Shown: positions 1 through 12,406, counted from the stretch's first letter. The stretch is DNA of 64,000 nt from Morella rubra (GCA_003952965.2 CM025851.1:3187307-3251306); one strand, 5' to 3'. Numbers and translations: made by a program. Notes: a model not told the origin generated them from the sequence alone.

Positions 1-2139
1 CTTCTCGCATTTTTCAGGTTCCTCCAATTCTACTCTCCCTCCCTCACCGCTTCCCCTCATTGCCTTCTCTCTCTCCTCCCTTCCCTCTTCGCCCACAGCA
101 AGTTTTCTGACGCCAAGTCCCTTCTCGTCTCTTTTATCGCCTCCGATCGTCAACACGAGCTCCATCGCCTCATTCTCCACCCGAGTCGTAATGTCCCCAG
201 GCCCACCAAAGCTCTTCTAGACACTTCTATTGGTGCCTATGTCCACTTGAACCAGCCCCACCTTGCAGCCCAGATATTCAAGAAGATGAAGCGGCTTCGC
301 CTTCCTCCGAATTTGCTTACTTGCAATACTCTCCTCAATGCCCTGGTAAGACACCCATCTTCATCTTCCATTGCATTGTGTAGGGAAGTTTTTAACGATG
401 TGGTTAAGTTAGGAGTGAATCCGAACACGAATAGTTTAAATATCATGATATATGGGCATTGTTTGGAGAATAAGTTTACGGAAGCTTTGAACTTAGTGAA
501 TAAGATGGGTGAGTTTGGTTGTTCACCAGATAATGTGACTTATAATACAATATTGGACGCGTTTTTTAAGAAGGGGAGGTTGAATGATGCGAGAGATCTG
601 TTGTTGGATATGAAGAATAAAGGGTTGCTTCCAAATAGGAACACGTATAATATATTAGTTTGTGGGTATTGTAAATTGCGGTGGCTGAAGGAGGCAGCAA
701 GGGTTTTGGAGTTAATGATGCAGGATAATTTGTTGCCGGATGTTTGGACTTATAACATGTTGATTTGGGGGTTGTGCAAAGAGGGTAGGATTGAAGAAGC
801 TCTAAGGCTAAGAGACGAGATGGAAATTTTGAAACTGTTGCCAGATGTGGTTACATATAACACGTTGATCGATGCGTGTTTTGAGTGGCAGAGCAGTTCA
901 GATGCATTTAAGTTGATTGAGGAAATGGGTGAGAGAGGAGTGAAGCCAAATACTGTCACTCACAATATAATGGTTAAATGGTTTTCCAAGGAAGGGAAAA
1001 TGGATGAAGCGTGTAACAGTGTCAAGAAGATGGAAGAAAGCGGGTTTTCTCCCGATTGTATTACCTACAATACTCTGATAAATGGGTATTGTAAAGCAGG
1101 AGACATGGAGAAAGGATTTAGAATGATGGATGAGATGGGTAGGAAAGGCTTGAAGATGGATACTGTAACCCTCAATACCATGCTACACATTCTTTGTGTG
1201 GAGAAGAAGCATGACGAAGCATATGAGTTGCTTACTAGTGCCACTAAGCGTGGTTATATTCTTGACGAGGTAAGCTATGGAACTTTGATGATGGGATACT
1301 TTAAGGATGAAAAACTGGTCAAAGCCTTGGATATTTGGGATGCAATGAAGGAGAAAGGGATCCTTCCAAGTATCGTTACTTACAACACTGTGATTGGAGG
1401 GTTATGCCAGTCTGGAAAAACTGATCAAGCAATAGACAAGTTGAATGAGCTTTTAGAGAGTGGTTTTGTCCCGGATGAAACTACATACAACACAATTATC
1501 CATGGTTATTGCCGGGAGTGGAACATTGAGAAAGCCTTCCAGTTTCACAACAAAATGGTCAAGAATTCATTTAAGCCAGATGTCTTTACATGTAATATTC
1601 TTCTCCGTGGGCTTTGTGAAGAGGGTATGCTTGAAAAGGCTCTTAAGCTTTTCAACACGTGGATCTCAAAAGGAAAAGCCATTGATGCAGTTACTTACAA
1701 CACATTGATATCAAGCCTATGCAAAGAAGGGAGATTTGAGGATGCTTTTGATCTTCTTGCAGAAATGGAAGAGAAGAAATTAGGCCCTGACCAGTATACA
1801 CGCAATGCCATTCTTGGTGCTCTTACAGATGCGGGTAGGACTAAGGAAGCAGAAGAGTTCATGGCAAAAATGGCGGAAATGGGAAGTCTACCTGATCAGT
1901 GCTCACAAATGGTCAAGAGGCAAGATGTGGTAACTTGCGATACTCGGGAGGAATCTGATTCTATTTCTGGTGCTTATTCAGAACAGATCAGTGAATTGTG
2001 TACTCAAGGGAAATACAAGGATGCAATGCTCATGTACAAAGAATTGTCTCAGAAAGGTGTCTCTGTAAATAAATCAACCTTATTGAATTTGATGAATGGG
2101 CTAATCCGGAGGCGAAAGAGTATATCGAAGGCTGCCTGA
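1..2139 (+). CDS. P-class pentatricopeptide repeat protein (At2g16880-like), 5' partial
   Basis: An intronless reading frame is open from base 1 to a TGA at 2137-2139, giving 712 residues with the N terminus outside the window. The first ATG-like start at 247 is really a TTG, and coding-like sequence (FLQFYSPSLTASPHCLL...) continues upstream of it, so the gene starts before the window. It contains about 15 near-perfect 35-residue PPR motifs in tandem (VVTYNTLI...KPD pattern) from about residue 100 to 615, then a degenerate C-terminal tail. There is no E, DYW or SMR domain, so it is P class. P-class PPRs bind single-stranded RNA in mitochondria or chloroplasts and act in RNA stability, splicing or translation. 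Most motifs carry Asn at position 5 and Asp or Asn at position 35, which predicts a pyrimidine-rich target. Overall sequence resembles Arabidopsis At2g16880 (about 740 residues as I recall). The targeting peptide is not visible. Confidence 0.93.
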   Translation, partial: LLAFFRFLQFYSPSLTASPHCLLSLLPSLFAHSKFSDAKSLLVSFIASDRQHELHRLILHPSRNVPRPTKALLDTSIGAYVHLNQPHLAAQIFKKMKRLRLPPNLLTCNTLLNALVRHPSSSSIALCREVFNDVVKLGVNPNTNSLNIMIYGHCLENKFTEALNLVNKMGEFGCSPDNVTYNTILDAFFKKGRLNDARDLLLDMKNKGLLPNRNTYNILVCGYCKLRWLKEAARVLELMMQDNLLPDVWTYNMLIWGLCKEGRIEEALRLRDEMEILKLLPDVVTYNTLIDACFEWQSSSDAFKLIEEMGERGVKPNTVTHNIMVKWFSKEGKMDEACNSVKKMEESGFSPDCITYNTLINGYCKAGDMEKGFRMMDEMGRKGLKMDTVTLNTMLHILCVEKKHDEAYELLTSATKRGYILDEVSYGTLMMGYFKDEKLVKALDIWDAMKEKGILPSIVTYNTVIGGLCQSGKTDQAIDKLNELLESGFVPDETTYNTIIHGYCREWNIEKAFQFHNKMVKNSFKPDVFTCNILLRGLCEEGMLEKALKLFNTWISKGKAIDAVTYNTLISSLCKEGRFEDAFDLLAEMEEKKLGPDQYTRNAILGALTDAGRTKEAEEFMAKMAEMGSLPDQCSQMVKRQDVVTCDTREESDSISGAYSEQISELCTQGKYKDAMLMYKELSQKGVSVNKSTLLNLMNGLIRRRKSISKAA

Positions 2140-3208
2140 TTGTAGTGACTCCTCCACCTCTTATTGACACTATCAAGTGGTGTTGGTGTCATCAACATGT
2201 CTTACATGGCTTTACACGTAGCTGGGAAGGATTTCAGGTAATTTTCTGTTTTACCGCTGGAACAGGGAAAGGAAGGGTAATTGTCACATCTCATAAGTGG
2301 TTGCACATATATTCAATTTTTGTTCCCTCGTAGTTTGGTCTTGACACTTTTGTTCTTTTCCCTCTTTCAATATATTGCTTTAAGTGTTTCATTGCCCTTA
2401 TAGTTTTATGATATTGGAACACTTGTAGAGAGATATCGCTGTGATGACTTGTATACCATCTGCCCATGCACATACGTTACACTTAAGTGGATGGGTTAAA
2501 TATGCTCAAATGCAGATAACTTAACTGGGACTGTAAAAAATGTGTCTGGTACTAAGAATGATAAATCTTTGGTACGCTCAAATTTGAACGACTTAACATA
2601 ATAGAATCTCATGGCAAAGGGAAGAAAGAAAACATAGCATAACACTAGTGTGTCATGACATGATTTGTTTGAGCTGTTTTTTGCATTTTCAACTATCTTT
2701 CTTTTAATACATCTAACCTATAGGGGAGTAATTTATGAGTTCTCACCCGTGCACAGTTTAAAAGGTTAAATGACGACGCCGTAGAGCTGGAAATTGCCAG
2801 GGTTGTTGCAAGAAAGTCTGTTTTTAAGATGGATCAAAGGTTAGAAATGATGATATCTAACATTGAGTTGCAAGAAAGAATGAATGACACAGACCGAGTA
2901 GTTTCTCCGACTATTCTGTATTGAAAAAATTTCTTATGTTACAGGTTTTACTCAACAAAAGGGTATTAGCTTAAAGCAAAGGAGCTGATGGATGATTTGA
3001 TGTTAGCTCAATTTAACCAAGGGCTAACTGGTTCAAGAGTACGGTTTGCATTGACATTGCAAACAATGATGAATCTCTAACCAAGCATGCGGCTAGTTCG
3101 GGAAAAAAGGCGACCCTATTTGCCAGACGCTGACAGAGGGTAATCTTTTGCAAAATGGTCGGTGGGTTACTGTGGGTTGGCAGAACGTAGAGGAGAATCT
3201 TCTGTTTT
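2140..3208. other. 3' flank of PPR gene; no confirmed gene
   Basis: This holds the PPR 3' untranslated region and AT-rich spacer. A possible coding remnant lies at about 2756-2925: after a good acceptor (ctcacccgtgcacag) there is an open stretch reading about 50 residues (LNDDAVELEIARVVARKSVF...), ending in TGA, with a second acceptor-like ttacag at 2939-2944. I do not recognise the protein and no continuous gene can be built from it. Confidence 0.4.
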
Positions 3209-3975
3209 AGATGAGTACCTCCTGCTCCTCCCACTGTCCTCTCCTTCCTTTCCTCTCTCGTCCCTCCCTCTTTTGGCCGGACACTATCCAAAACCCCCAT
3301 TTTTGGTCTCTCTCTGTGGTTGTCTTCAACTCCAGATCTCGTCGTTCCGAGTGGACTTTGGTGGCTACGCTCCACATAGAAGGCATCAGCAGCTTCAAGC
3401 GATCGTCTACAGCTTTTTCTGGTTGTCGTTGGCTGGCGCGTGACTCACACGTGCACACCCCTTCTTGGATCTGCTGCAGTGGTTATCGGTGGAGTCTCGA
3501 GGCTCTATTTTTTGGCTGGATTCCGGCCGGCTGGCGACTGTTCTGTAGTATTTTGTTGTTTTTTCCTTGTGTTTTTTAATTTTATTTGATTGGGATTTTG
3601 CTGTGGACTTTGCTGTCCATTGGTACTGGTGTGGATGCTCTCTCAAGGAAGTGGGAGTGCGATGCGTGACTACCCATTCCTCCAGCGATTGTCACTTTTG
3701 GCGGAGTCACTTTCGGGTCTTTGGACCCTTTTCGAATTCACGGCCCTTTGGGTCCGTCTTATTAAAGCCTTTATGGCTATGTGGAATCAGGCTTTTAAGG
3801 CCTATCGATGTATAGCCCGTAGGGCTTTTAATGATGCTGTAATGAGCTTTATGCCTCTGTTCTTTGTACTTAGTCTCGGAAGGTCGTCTATATCTAACAT
3901 GTTTGTATGATTTCCAGTGAATTGAAATTCACATTTGCCTAGGAAAAAAAGAAAAAGAAAAGATGAGTACCTCCT
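3209..3975 (+). mobile_element. 737-bp non-LTR retroelement insertion, A-tailed, with 15-bp target-site duplication
   Basis: The 15-bp sequence AGATGAGTACCTCCT occurs exactly at 3209-3223 and again at 3961-3975. The 737 bases between (3224-3960) start pyrimidine-rich (CTCC/CTTCC runs) and end in an A-rich tail (about 3942-3960, aaaaaaagaaaaagaaa). A long perfect duplication plus a 3' A tail is the mark of target-primed reverse transcription by L1-type LINE machinery. No reverse transcriptase or RNase H sequence is visible. The last 40 bases (gaattgaaattcacatttgcc then A tract) resemble plant LINE 3' ends. It is therefore a non-autonomous LINE derivative, a heavily deleted LINE or a retro-copied transcript. 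Open frames inside it (for example 3590-3910) look incidental. Confidence 0.75.
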
Positions 3976-4150
3976 CTGTGGGTAGAATTCGAAAGGTAAA
4001 ATTTATTGGGGCTGAAGGGCCAGGATATGAGTCACAACTGACGTGTCATTGATTCTCGGAGATTGTGGAGTTATTATAAGATGCCGCTTGCATTGTCACT
4101 TCTTCCTCTTGGCCCTTGGCCCTTGCCCCTTGGGATGGGAGAAGGTTGAA

Positions 4151-6092
4151 GTTGTTATTAGGGCTAAAAACCGACCAGTTGGTTCGGTTTTGGGCCCAAA
4201 CCGTGGGCCGAACTGACTGGTTCGGTTTTCATAATTTCTCAACCGACGGCTGAGCCGCCGGTTGGGAGAACTAGCCGGGCCGACCAGGTTCGAGGGTCTG
4301 CCCAATTCGATTGGTTGGGCCCAATAATGGGCCCAAAATTTACTTTTTTTAAAAGCTTAATTTAATTGCTCAAATTCGTTTTATTTTTTCTAAGCCCAAA
4401 TCGCTCTTTGTTCAGCCCATTCGATGGCCCAAATTTACCCATTTTTTCAAATATTTCACACAATTTAACACTTATAGTGCAATTTTTATGCTTCTTTAGG
4501 TTTTTGTAGCTATGCATGCTGCATGGGTCCTAAGCTCCTAATAAATAACAATTAACAACATACTTAAAAAAACAAAATGGGCTATTTAACATCCAGCCCT
4601 AACAAGTATCAACTACCCAAAAAAAATAAAAATAAAAATAAGCTACAAGTTAACAATTAACAACAACAAATAAATTAAAATTACAACAACCAAAAAAATT
4701 AAAATTAGAACAAGTTTCAAATATTCCAACTTCTATTACATTTAATCGTCAACTGGGCGCTTATCGGACGGGCCAAGGATCTCTACTGTTGAAAACAAAT
4801 AGCAAATCAAAGCAAGTTGAGTTTACATAAATATAAATTGTGATTAAAATAGATTATAATTGACTATATAAATTAAAATACCTGCTTCTTCTTCTTCTTC
4901 TTTATATTTTTCTACATTTTCCACTAACTCATAATCAACAATAGACTCAGCAATAGAGTCTTTCCCTATCCAATATACTAAGGTTATCATCATCAAGATC
5001 AATATGCACCCTATCCACCTCATTTTTAATATCAATCACATTATCGGGAGTCTCATTATCAGGGGTATTTGTTGGAGTCTCTTCTATTTAGACCACATTA
5101 AAAATAAAAAACACAAATTAACAAACAATCCAACAACAATAAATCAGCATTAAATCATTAAACAATCCAACAACATAAAATCAACTAATCAACAACAAAA
5201 CAACAAAACTAAACCAAAAATTCATCCAAATCCAACATCAAATCAGCCCTGACCTTCGATCTCCACAGAACCAACATAATCCTAACTTTCAATCTCTATC
5301 ATAAACTAACAGTAACTTAGTAAAATGGGAAATACTATTCTGATTTGATTCTCTTCAACAGCAGTGCAAATAAATTATTAGCAACTTTGTAAATCACCAG
5401 CTTTGTAAAATGCAAATATTCAAATCTGTTAATGTTCTTGAACAATAAACACTAAACTACAATCCACACTAAACTACAATTCATAAATCAGAGAAACAAA
5501 AAATCAATGGCAAATCTTAAATAAACCTAGTAACAAGTCATGGCAAACAAAGCTTCCATCAAAACAAAACTGAAATTTTTATATGAGAAATCTGGCGGAA
5601 ACTAAGGTAAGCTCCAATAGCTCGAGAACAGAGAAAATCATGTCGGTGCTCCATTATGTGCATCCGTGATGTTTCAAAACAAAAAAAATCGTCAAGAGAG
5701 AGAGATCTGGACCTGGAGGCCTGTGAGGCGACGTGGCCTCGTGAGATGCCGAGAGAGAGTTGAGAGGCGTCGGAGAGGTGGGGGGCGGCGGCTAGGGCAT
5801 CGAGGACTCGGGGGGAAAGAAAGGGGATTTGGGGAGAGGGCTTGAGGCGTCCGAGAGGTAGTCGAGACTGGAGTTAGTTTTTTGGGGGGGGGGGAGATGA
5901 CGTCGTCTGACACCCCCCCCCCCCCCCCCCCCCACCACCACACACACAAATATTATATATAATTTTTTTTTAAAGGGCAAAATGCCCTCAGTTCGGTTCT
6001 GGGATTTAGGGAACCAACAGTCGAATCGGGCCAAACCCAAACCGGCAGGCCCGGTTGATTCCGACCCAAACGTGATCACCCCTAGTTGTTAT
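4151..6092 (-). mobile_element. Non-autonomous hAT-type DNA transposon, 1.93 kb, 8-bp TSD
   Basis: The octamer GTTGTTAT flanks the element at 4151-4158 and 6085-6092; the element itself is 4159-6084. It begins TAGGGCTAAAAACCGACC and ends CGTGATCACCCCTA, so the inverted ends share TAGGG with further imperfect match. An 8-bp duplication with short TAGGG-type ends is diagnostic of hAT elements. Both subterminal regions are rich in GGTTCGGTTT and GGGCC motifs, as in plant Ac-like hATs. There is no full transposase. The minus strand holds short acidic exon-like pieces (about 5095-4870, DNVIDIKNEVDRVHIDLDDD and a KYKEEEEEA run, then about 4790-4750) that may be transposase remnants, so I give the minus strand. 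Internally there is a G12 tract and a C tract of over 20 (about 5885-5933). Confidence 0.82.
5885..5933. repeat. Poly-G / poly-C pair inside the hAT element
   Basis: A run of about 12 G, a short spacer centred on the palindrome GACGTC, then a run of more than 20 C followed by a CA/CCA-rich tract. The two runs are complementary and could fold into a GC hairpin or quadruplex/i-motif. Tract lengths in an assembly are uncertain here. Confidence 0.8.
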
Positions 6093-9000
6093 TACTGGAC
6101 ATTCCCCCCCCCCCCTCTCTCTCTCTCTCTTCTCTATGCAGCACATATTTCTATATGCTGATGTTTTTGTTTTTTCTTAACTCAAATTTGAAGTGAGGAT
6201 AAAATTTAAGAGAAAAAAGAATTGGCAGTTACACACTGGGATTTGCCTTCCGAGTTCATATATGTATGCATTTGAGAGGAAAATTGTCCCATCGACAGAA
6301 ATATATGTATGGAGTGTCTGCTTAGACTGCTTTACTTCTTTTTACATAGATGCCGATATTTGGATTACACAGCAGAATGGACGGATATAATGTGCGAACT
6401 CAAATCCAATTACTTGCAACTTACTGGCCTTTAAGACAATCATATACTATTCGGCACATATCGTCCTTGAAAGCAACCGCCGGTGTATAAAAAGCTTTTA
6501 ACTGGTTCTCTTTTGAGCAAATTGTAGGTCCGTCGCATCCTAACCAGCAGGCAGGATCAATAGTCCACCGTTTAAATGGTAATATTTTAGCTAAAGAAAT
6601 GTAAGCAAAAGTAATAAATAAGCGATTCTCGTTCTTGGTCAATACCCATCTAAATCTCAGTGGGGTACCGTTTACAAGTGAGAAAAGCTTTCCAAACCTT
6701 TATCCCTTTCATTGGCTGTAGTGTGTGTTGTTACTCGTTTTGGCTGTCTGAATTCATTGCTTTATGCTTCACATTTATCTCCCCGAATGAATTCAACGCT
6801 AGGACACCTTTTCTTTTTTATGGCACCAAAACAGCACTCGTGCAGAATGGAGGACTATCGTAACTAGGAGACAAGGAAGTAGGGACACCAGCCTTTCGTT
6901 TTGGCTGCCAATATCACCCCCCCGAACAACTTTTCCCCAGAAAGATTTTCATTAGTTTACGTGTATCAGTGTCAACAATATGCTCGACCATTATGACCTA
7001 CTTCTCCTTTCCTTATCATCCCAATAATATTTCCACTAGGGGAGGCTTAATCTTCTGAGCAATTTTAAGATCTAATTAATTATTAAAGACCAAATTTGAA
7101 GCTCTTTTTAGGCCTAAAGCTTTCTTCGTTTGGTGTTCAAATTTAAACCCCTTTTCATACAGGACATGTCACATTGGCACCGCGGACCTCCAACGCATTC
7201 TGTTCAGACTGGATCACCATTACTGGTAAAGCAAAATGTTGTTCTTGGACCTCACTTCTGGCACCGCGGGTATGCATTCCTTTTATTGAATGCAAGACCT
7301 CAGGGTGGTCAAATCATAGGTTTTCTTCGGGTATCTATCTAGAGCTCACCGGGGCCTAAATTACACTCTAGAGTAGTATGAAACCAAAAGGATGTCATAT
7401 ATCCTCACAAGTTGCATCTTCATTTGGTGAGTTGCGCGCGGTAGGAAAAGTGGCATCCAGCCTCACCTTTGATTGACATGCTGGACGCACAGCACCAAGC
7501 ATTCACATTCCTAGCTGAAAGCAAAGACCTGAAAAATATAGACATCAATTTTGTAAACACAACGACCCAATTACAAGGAGGAAGTACTCTACCAACTTGG
7601 GCAATAAATCAATCTGGGGTCTGCTTGGTGGAATTGTCGGCAGCACTTTTGACAGTACTAATTCCTGACGAATTTCGTAAATATTTCTCTGAATCAACAG
7701 CTGCTCCAGAAGAGATATTGGGAAGCAGCCGGTGGATTGATTTTCAAAATTTCCAAATGGTTAAAATATTATCCTTCGTAATTTCTTCCATGAAAAAAAA
7801 AAACCCTTCATATTCATAACCAATCGTCAACTTGTTTCAATTTCACGCCAAACTTTACGACTAATCTATATCTTTAAGCCAATACATATGCATCATCCCA
7901 GTAGCAATCATGGAAAAGACCCCGTTAGTAGTTGCCTCCCATTCATTTGCACTTCCTTTTGTCAGAAAAGTTCACTTCGCCATTAGAAGTAGAAAACAAG
8001 GAAGAAACCGTGTGGGAAACCGTACAAAAACGAGTCCAAATAAGCAACGACGCGTGGACCGTGCTACGTTAAACCCATAAGTGGAGGCCAGTTTGCTCCT
8101 TGGCCACAGCTGCTGATCTTACAAGTCCTGTCATGTCCAGATCGATCCTTTCGGCCTTGATCCCACGAGTTGTGCTAATCAATTGGGTATGACTGATTTG
8201 TGAAGATCTTATCATATTCATTTCCCAAAGATGAGGATCCTCATCTAGATTTGCCGGACAATATTCTTAGAAATGAATAAAATTTTGCATTTGGCGAATC
8301 AATATTTTAATTCTTAAAATTGTATCATAATTACAAAAATTACTCTCTTTTTATTTTTTTCACAAATTTTTTTTAACTTTTGCACTCAATTTTTCACTTT
8401 TTTATTTTCTCTCTTAACCTTCTTACTAATTCTTAAAATTTTACTTTAAAATTTTATTTCCCAACGCCAAGTTAGTATATGTAAAATAATCAAAAATTAA
8501 AAAAAATAATAACGTCAAGATGATGAATGCTAAAATGGTAAATTCTAAATCATTTAACTTGAAAACTGTTAATAGTTAAAATTTTAAACATTCTAGCGTA
8601 TTATGAACCTAAAATTTTAATAAAATTTTGTTAAAATTTTCACTTGTCAAACAATTGTAATAAGTCATTTGACGAATCGTGTAGAATTTAATTTTTTTTA
8701 ATCGTGTTGAATTTAATTAATTACTAAGAGGATGCACCAAAAGTGCAGAAAGAATAATGCATGCCACCTATCACCTGTCATCTATCAGTATGGACCGTGT
8801 CGCGTGCGGTACTGGCTTTTGAGTAAAAAAAAAAAAAAAAGGTGGGAGATCATGTGCGTCGTACGTGTAAGAAGTCAATATTGGTTGTGTGATTTTTATC
8901 TTATTGCATGGCCTCATATTTCTAATTCTTCAGAGTCGCATTACTAGAAGAGTTTGATTTTTAACATTCTTAATTCAGGAACGTTTAATTAGAATTTTCC

Positions 9001-12000
9001 TCAATCATCGTAGACAACAATGTCTGGTCTACCCATTAATGTGGGTACAAATATTTGACTTTTCTCAGGCACTGCGTTTAGTTCTTCATTTTGTTTAAAA
9101 AGGTTGTTTTGGACTACCAATTAGGATTAATTTCACCAATCTCTTGCCTTTGTGATAATTCATAACCACGTTATAGGCATGCATCTGGGTTCATTGTTTG
9201 TGAAAGTATATAATTGATCCCGTGCAGATCGGACAGAATATCATGATACATATTGTGTACTCAGGGAGTTCATTTGCTCTATAAAATGTCGGATCCGGTC
9301 ACTACTAACTTATACTAGTTGTTTGACTTTTGATCCAAGCAGGAATATTAATTATGTTTAAAAAACTGTAAAATAATTAAAATTTGGTTGGTTTATTGAT
9401 AATGACCCTTGATTAATTAGTATACCTTTCATGCAAAACGCTGTCACTTGTTAGAAGATTATCACCAGTACAGTCCTTAATCCCATCTTTGAGCTAATTA
9501 ATAATTATTTTAAGGGGTAAAGGAGGCCCCAGTGTCTGCACCTTTTGTTCTTGCTTAATGATTCAATTTCTTTGAACTAATTGTTAAGGTCCACACGCCA
9601 AAGAATTCCTCTCCCAACGTGGTGCGCAAAAGTCTGATCAGGACTTGCAGGATGACTTGGGGAAACAGACGTTGTAATCACTAATCAATGTGTGGATCAG
9701 CTTGATTGCAGATCAAATACTAGAATGTTCCGGTCTGGGATGCCATTTAACCTTAACTACTTTACTCATAAACTTGTATTTGCAGACACTCACAGATAAG
9801 GTTCGGTTCAATTTCAATGGCATGCACGCACAGATAAACATACGCTTGCCGACAGCACTCATGAGGAAACTTGCCTAGCTATATATAAAATGCAATTTTG
9901 ATAGATTCATTTCATTATATCCCCGTAGTAGTGCGGGCGCAAACACCCACGTACACCGCGGAGTGATCAGTTGACCACTTTGAATAGTTTTTCTATATAA
10001 ATATCTTTGCTGGGATGGAATAAAATAATTAAAGACATCCCTATTAGAAACAAAAAGACACAAATTCAGCTACTTCCACCCCAAAACCATGTTAAAAGAC
10101 CTGCTTTTTCCAAAACGAGGAAAGAATTGGCAATTGGGCGTAGAAATAACGTACACGAGTCTCTTTTGGACGTCACATTCTTTGGAGACTTTTTAACATG
10201 AGAGCCTGGCCTCTGTTCATGATATTAATCTTGCCTCCCACGAGCCTATCGGTCTGATCTTACCGAACTAGTGACCCACCAAAAGGTCCCGCCGTATGTT
10301 GTTCTTCTTGAGGCCCCTGAATTAGCTAGCTAGCTAGTCAAGATTGTCGTTTAATTATGTGCCACGAATAACTAATTAGTTAAAAATAGTTGATTGCAGG
10401 ATAGACTGTCTCCATTGACGTGCCATACTGATACCACACTGTGCCAAACAAGAAAGAAGATGGCGGCATACACACTAATATTATTCGTACTTATCGGTAG
10501 AAGGTCGGCATCCGATCGATTATATCAGTTTTTTCGGATAATGAAATTGGCTGGCGAAGTGACATTTTTTTTTGAAACAAGACAAGTGTTCGACACCAAC
10601 CTTGCTGTGACGGCCAGTGACCCTGTGCCACAACCTTAGCACTAAGGTTCTACCAATCTAATCTGATTTGAAGGTACAGCTAGCTACCTTGCCTGGAGCT
10701 ATATAAGATTCTACGTCGTCCCTTCAAAGGACTATGGAAACCACTTGGTAACTAGTCTAATCATCCTGTTTGTAAGAATCTATTTGTTTTCACAAGAAGT
10801 TCTTATTCATTTTTTTTTCTAGGAGGTGAAGATCAATGAATTCTATGTGACTGATCGTTAGGCGTACGTCGTCGGCGACATAATTTCTATTAAATGATAT
10901 TTATGGTAAGAAGACGTACGGTGTTATATATATCTAGTGGTTCAGGTTATTTCAAATTCGCACCGAAAAAGCTCTCCTAGAGTGGAAGCTGTACACAGCG
11001 TCGAAATTATGAAAGTTCTAAAAAAAGGAGAAAAAGGGGGTGGGAAGAACTGAAGAAAGTACTGTGATTGCATATGGGCTATCAACACCAACGTCCAACG
11101 CGTTCTAGGATGCATGATTTCACAAAAGCACAGTAGAGTAAGTAACGACAAATACCTACTTAGGTTTGAATGATTGCCAATCATAGAAACCTACCTAACG
11201 TGTACAGAAATTACTACTCTCCTCTGCCGATCATGAACTTGGCAGGGATTTTGAATATTGGCCATATATATATAATCAATTAATGCTAGTTATGCTGCAA
11301 CAATATCACGTACGTGTAAGTTTCTTCACCCAGGGCAATCTTGCGGCTTCTGCTATATTCTTTGAATTTTCAGAACCCGCCTGTTAGTGGCGTTAAACAA
11401 GTTCAGTACTGTCCAACGTCCTTGTTAAGAGGGAAAAAAATTGAAGAAGAAGAAAGAGGAAAAACTAGTACAGCTCGGTGTACACAGTGCTCATAGCTTC
11501 GTATAGTAGAAGATTTACCCAAAAAAAATACTTAAATTGCAGAAGTAGGTCAATTGGCATGCACCATGAATTTTGACGCCATCTCAAGCGTCATGAAGCC
11601 GACAAATGCTTTCGAAGCCTTTTCATTTTTCAAGACAGAACGTGGTATACATCATGTACAACATGAAGTCTTTTTTGTTTGTTTCCTTGAGAAAACTTCA
11701 TGGCTGAACTTTGTGATAGCAAGGACTTGTACAGTACTATACAATATATATAACAAAACAGAAAGGTATATAGTAAATGTGAGAGAATCTTCATATAATG
11801 GGCACGAGATCTAATTTCTATTATCTAAAATAACTCAAGGAAAGAAGGCAACAAGAAAAAGAAAAAAAAAAGTGAATTAATATGTATTTGCATAATTTTT
11901 CACGTTGAGATTATTACGACACTTCTATTTCAAATTAATATGTGTGTGTACTAGAATACTTTTTGAAACGACTTTTGCTGTTTTTAATGTTAAGAACCTG

Positions 12001-12406
12001 AATAAATATTATAAATCAGAAATGGAAGTCGCCGCACAAATGTACAAGAGATATCAAAAGGATGACGTCAGGGATGTGCGCGCGTGACCATAGGCTGAGA
12101 TCTGCTTGCTATGTAAAAGGCTGAGGTTCCTCTTCCTGAGGTAAAGGTAAAACAATATCTGCTAGGAAGTTCACCATTGAAGAAGCAAATTAACTCTCCT
12201 ACGTCTTCTGACGATCTCTCTTACTCTACGTTGCCTCTCTCCTGCTTCTCCAGCTTGCCTCGTCTGACTGGAATATCAATTGGGGCTTATGTCTCAAAGA
12301 AACTGTCGCACATAGCTGTAAAGTCATGGCCCATTCAAGGTCGAATGTTCTGCTGTAACACCATTATGCAAACCCCCAAGTTCTTAACTCCCAGTTTTCA
12401 AGCTGA
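6093..12406. other. Gene-poor AT-rich intergenic region
   Basis: No gene recognised over 6.3 kb. Short open frames here (for example 7469-7819 +, 6421-6642 -) have no recognisable domains and are probably chance. A C-tract followed by a CT microsatellite sits at about 6105-6132. A very AT-rich block at about 8265-8700, with ATTTTAAAATTTT-type words and loosely inverted ends (catttggcgaatc / catttgacgaatc), may be an old MITE. The right part is presumably promoter of the LOB gene. Confidence 0.6.

Noticed and set aside
3162-3910. Several overlapping open frames of 80-120 codons on both strands.
   Set aside because: They lie inside the A-tailed insertion, overlap each other in many frames, and show no domain; its 5' part is pyrimidine-rich low-complexity sequence.
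7469-7819. A 116-codon plus-strand frame in the gene-poor region.
   Set aside because: It has no recognisable domain or splice context and uses a TTG start; I could not distinguish it from chance.
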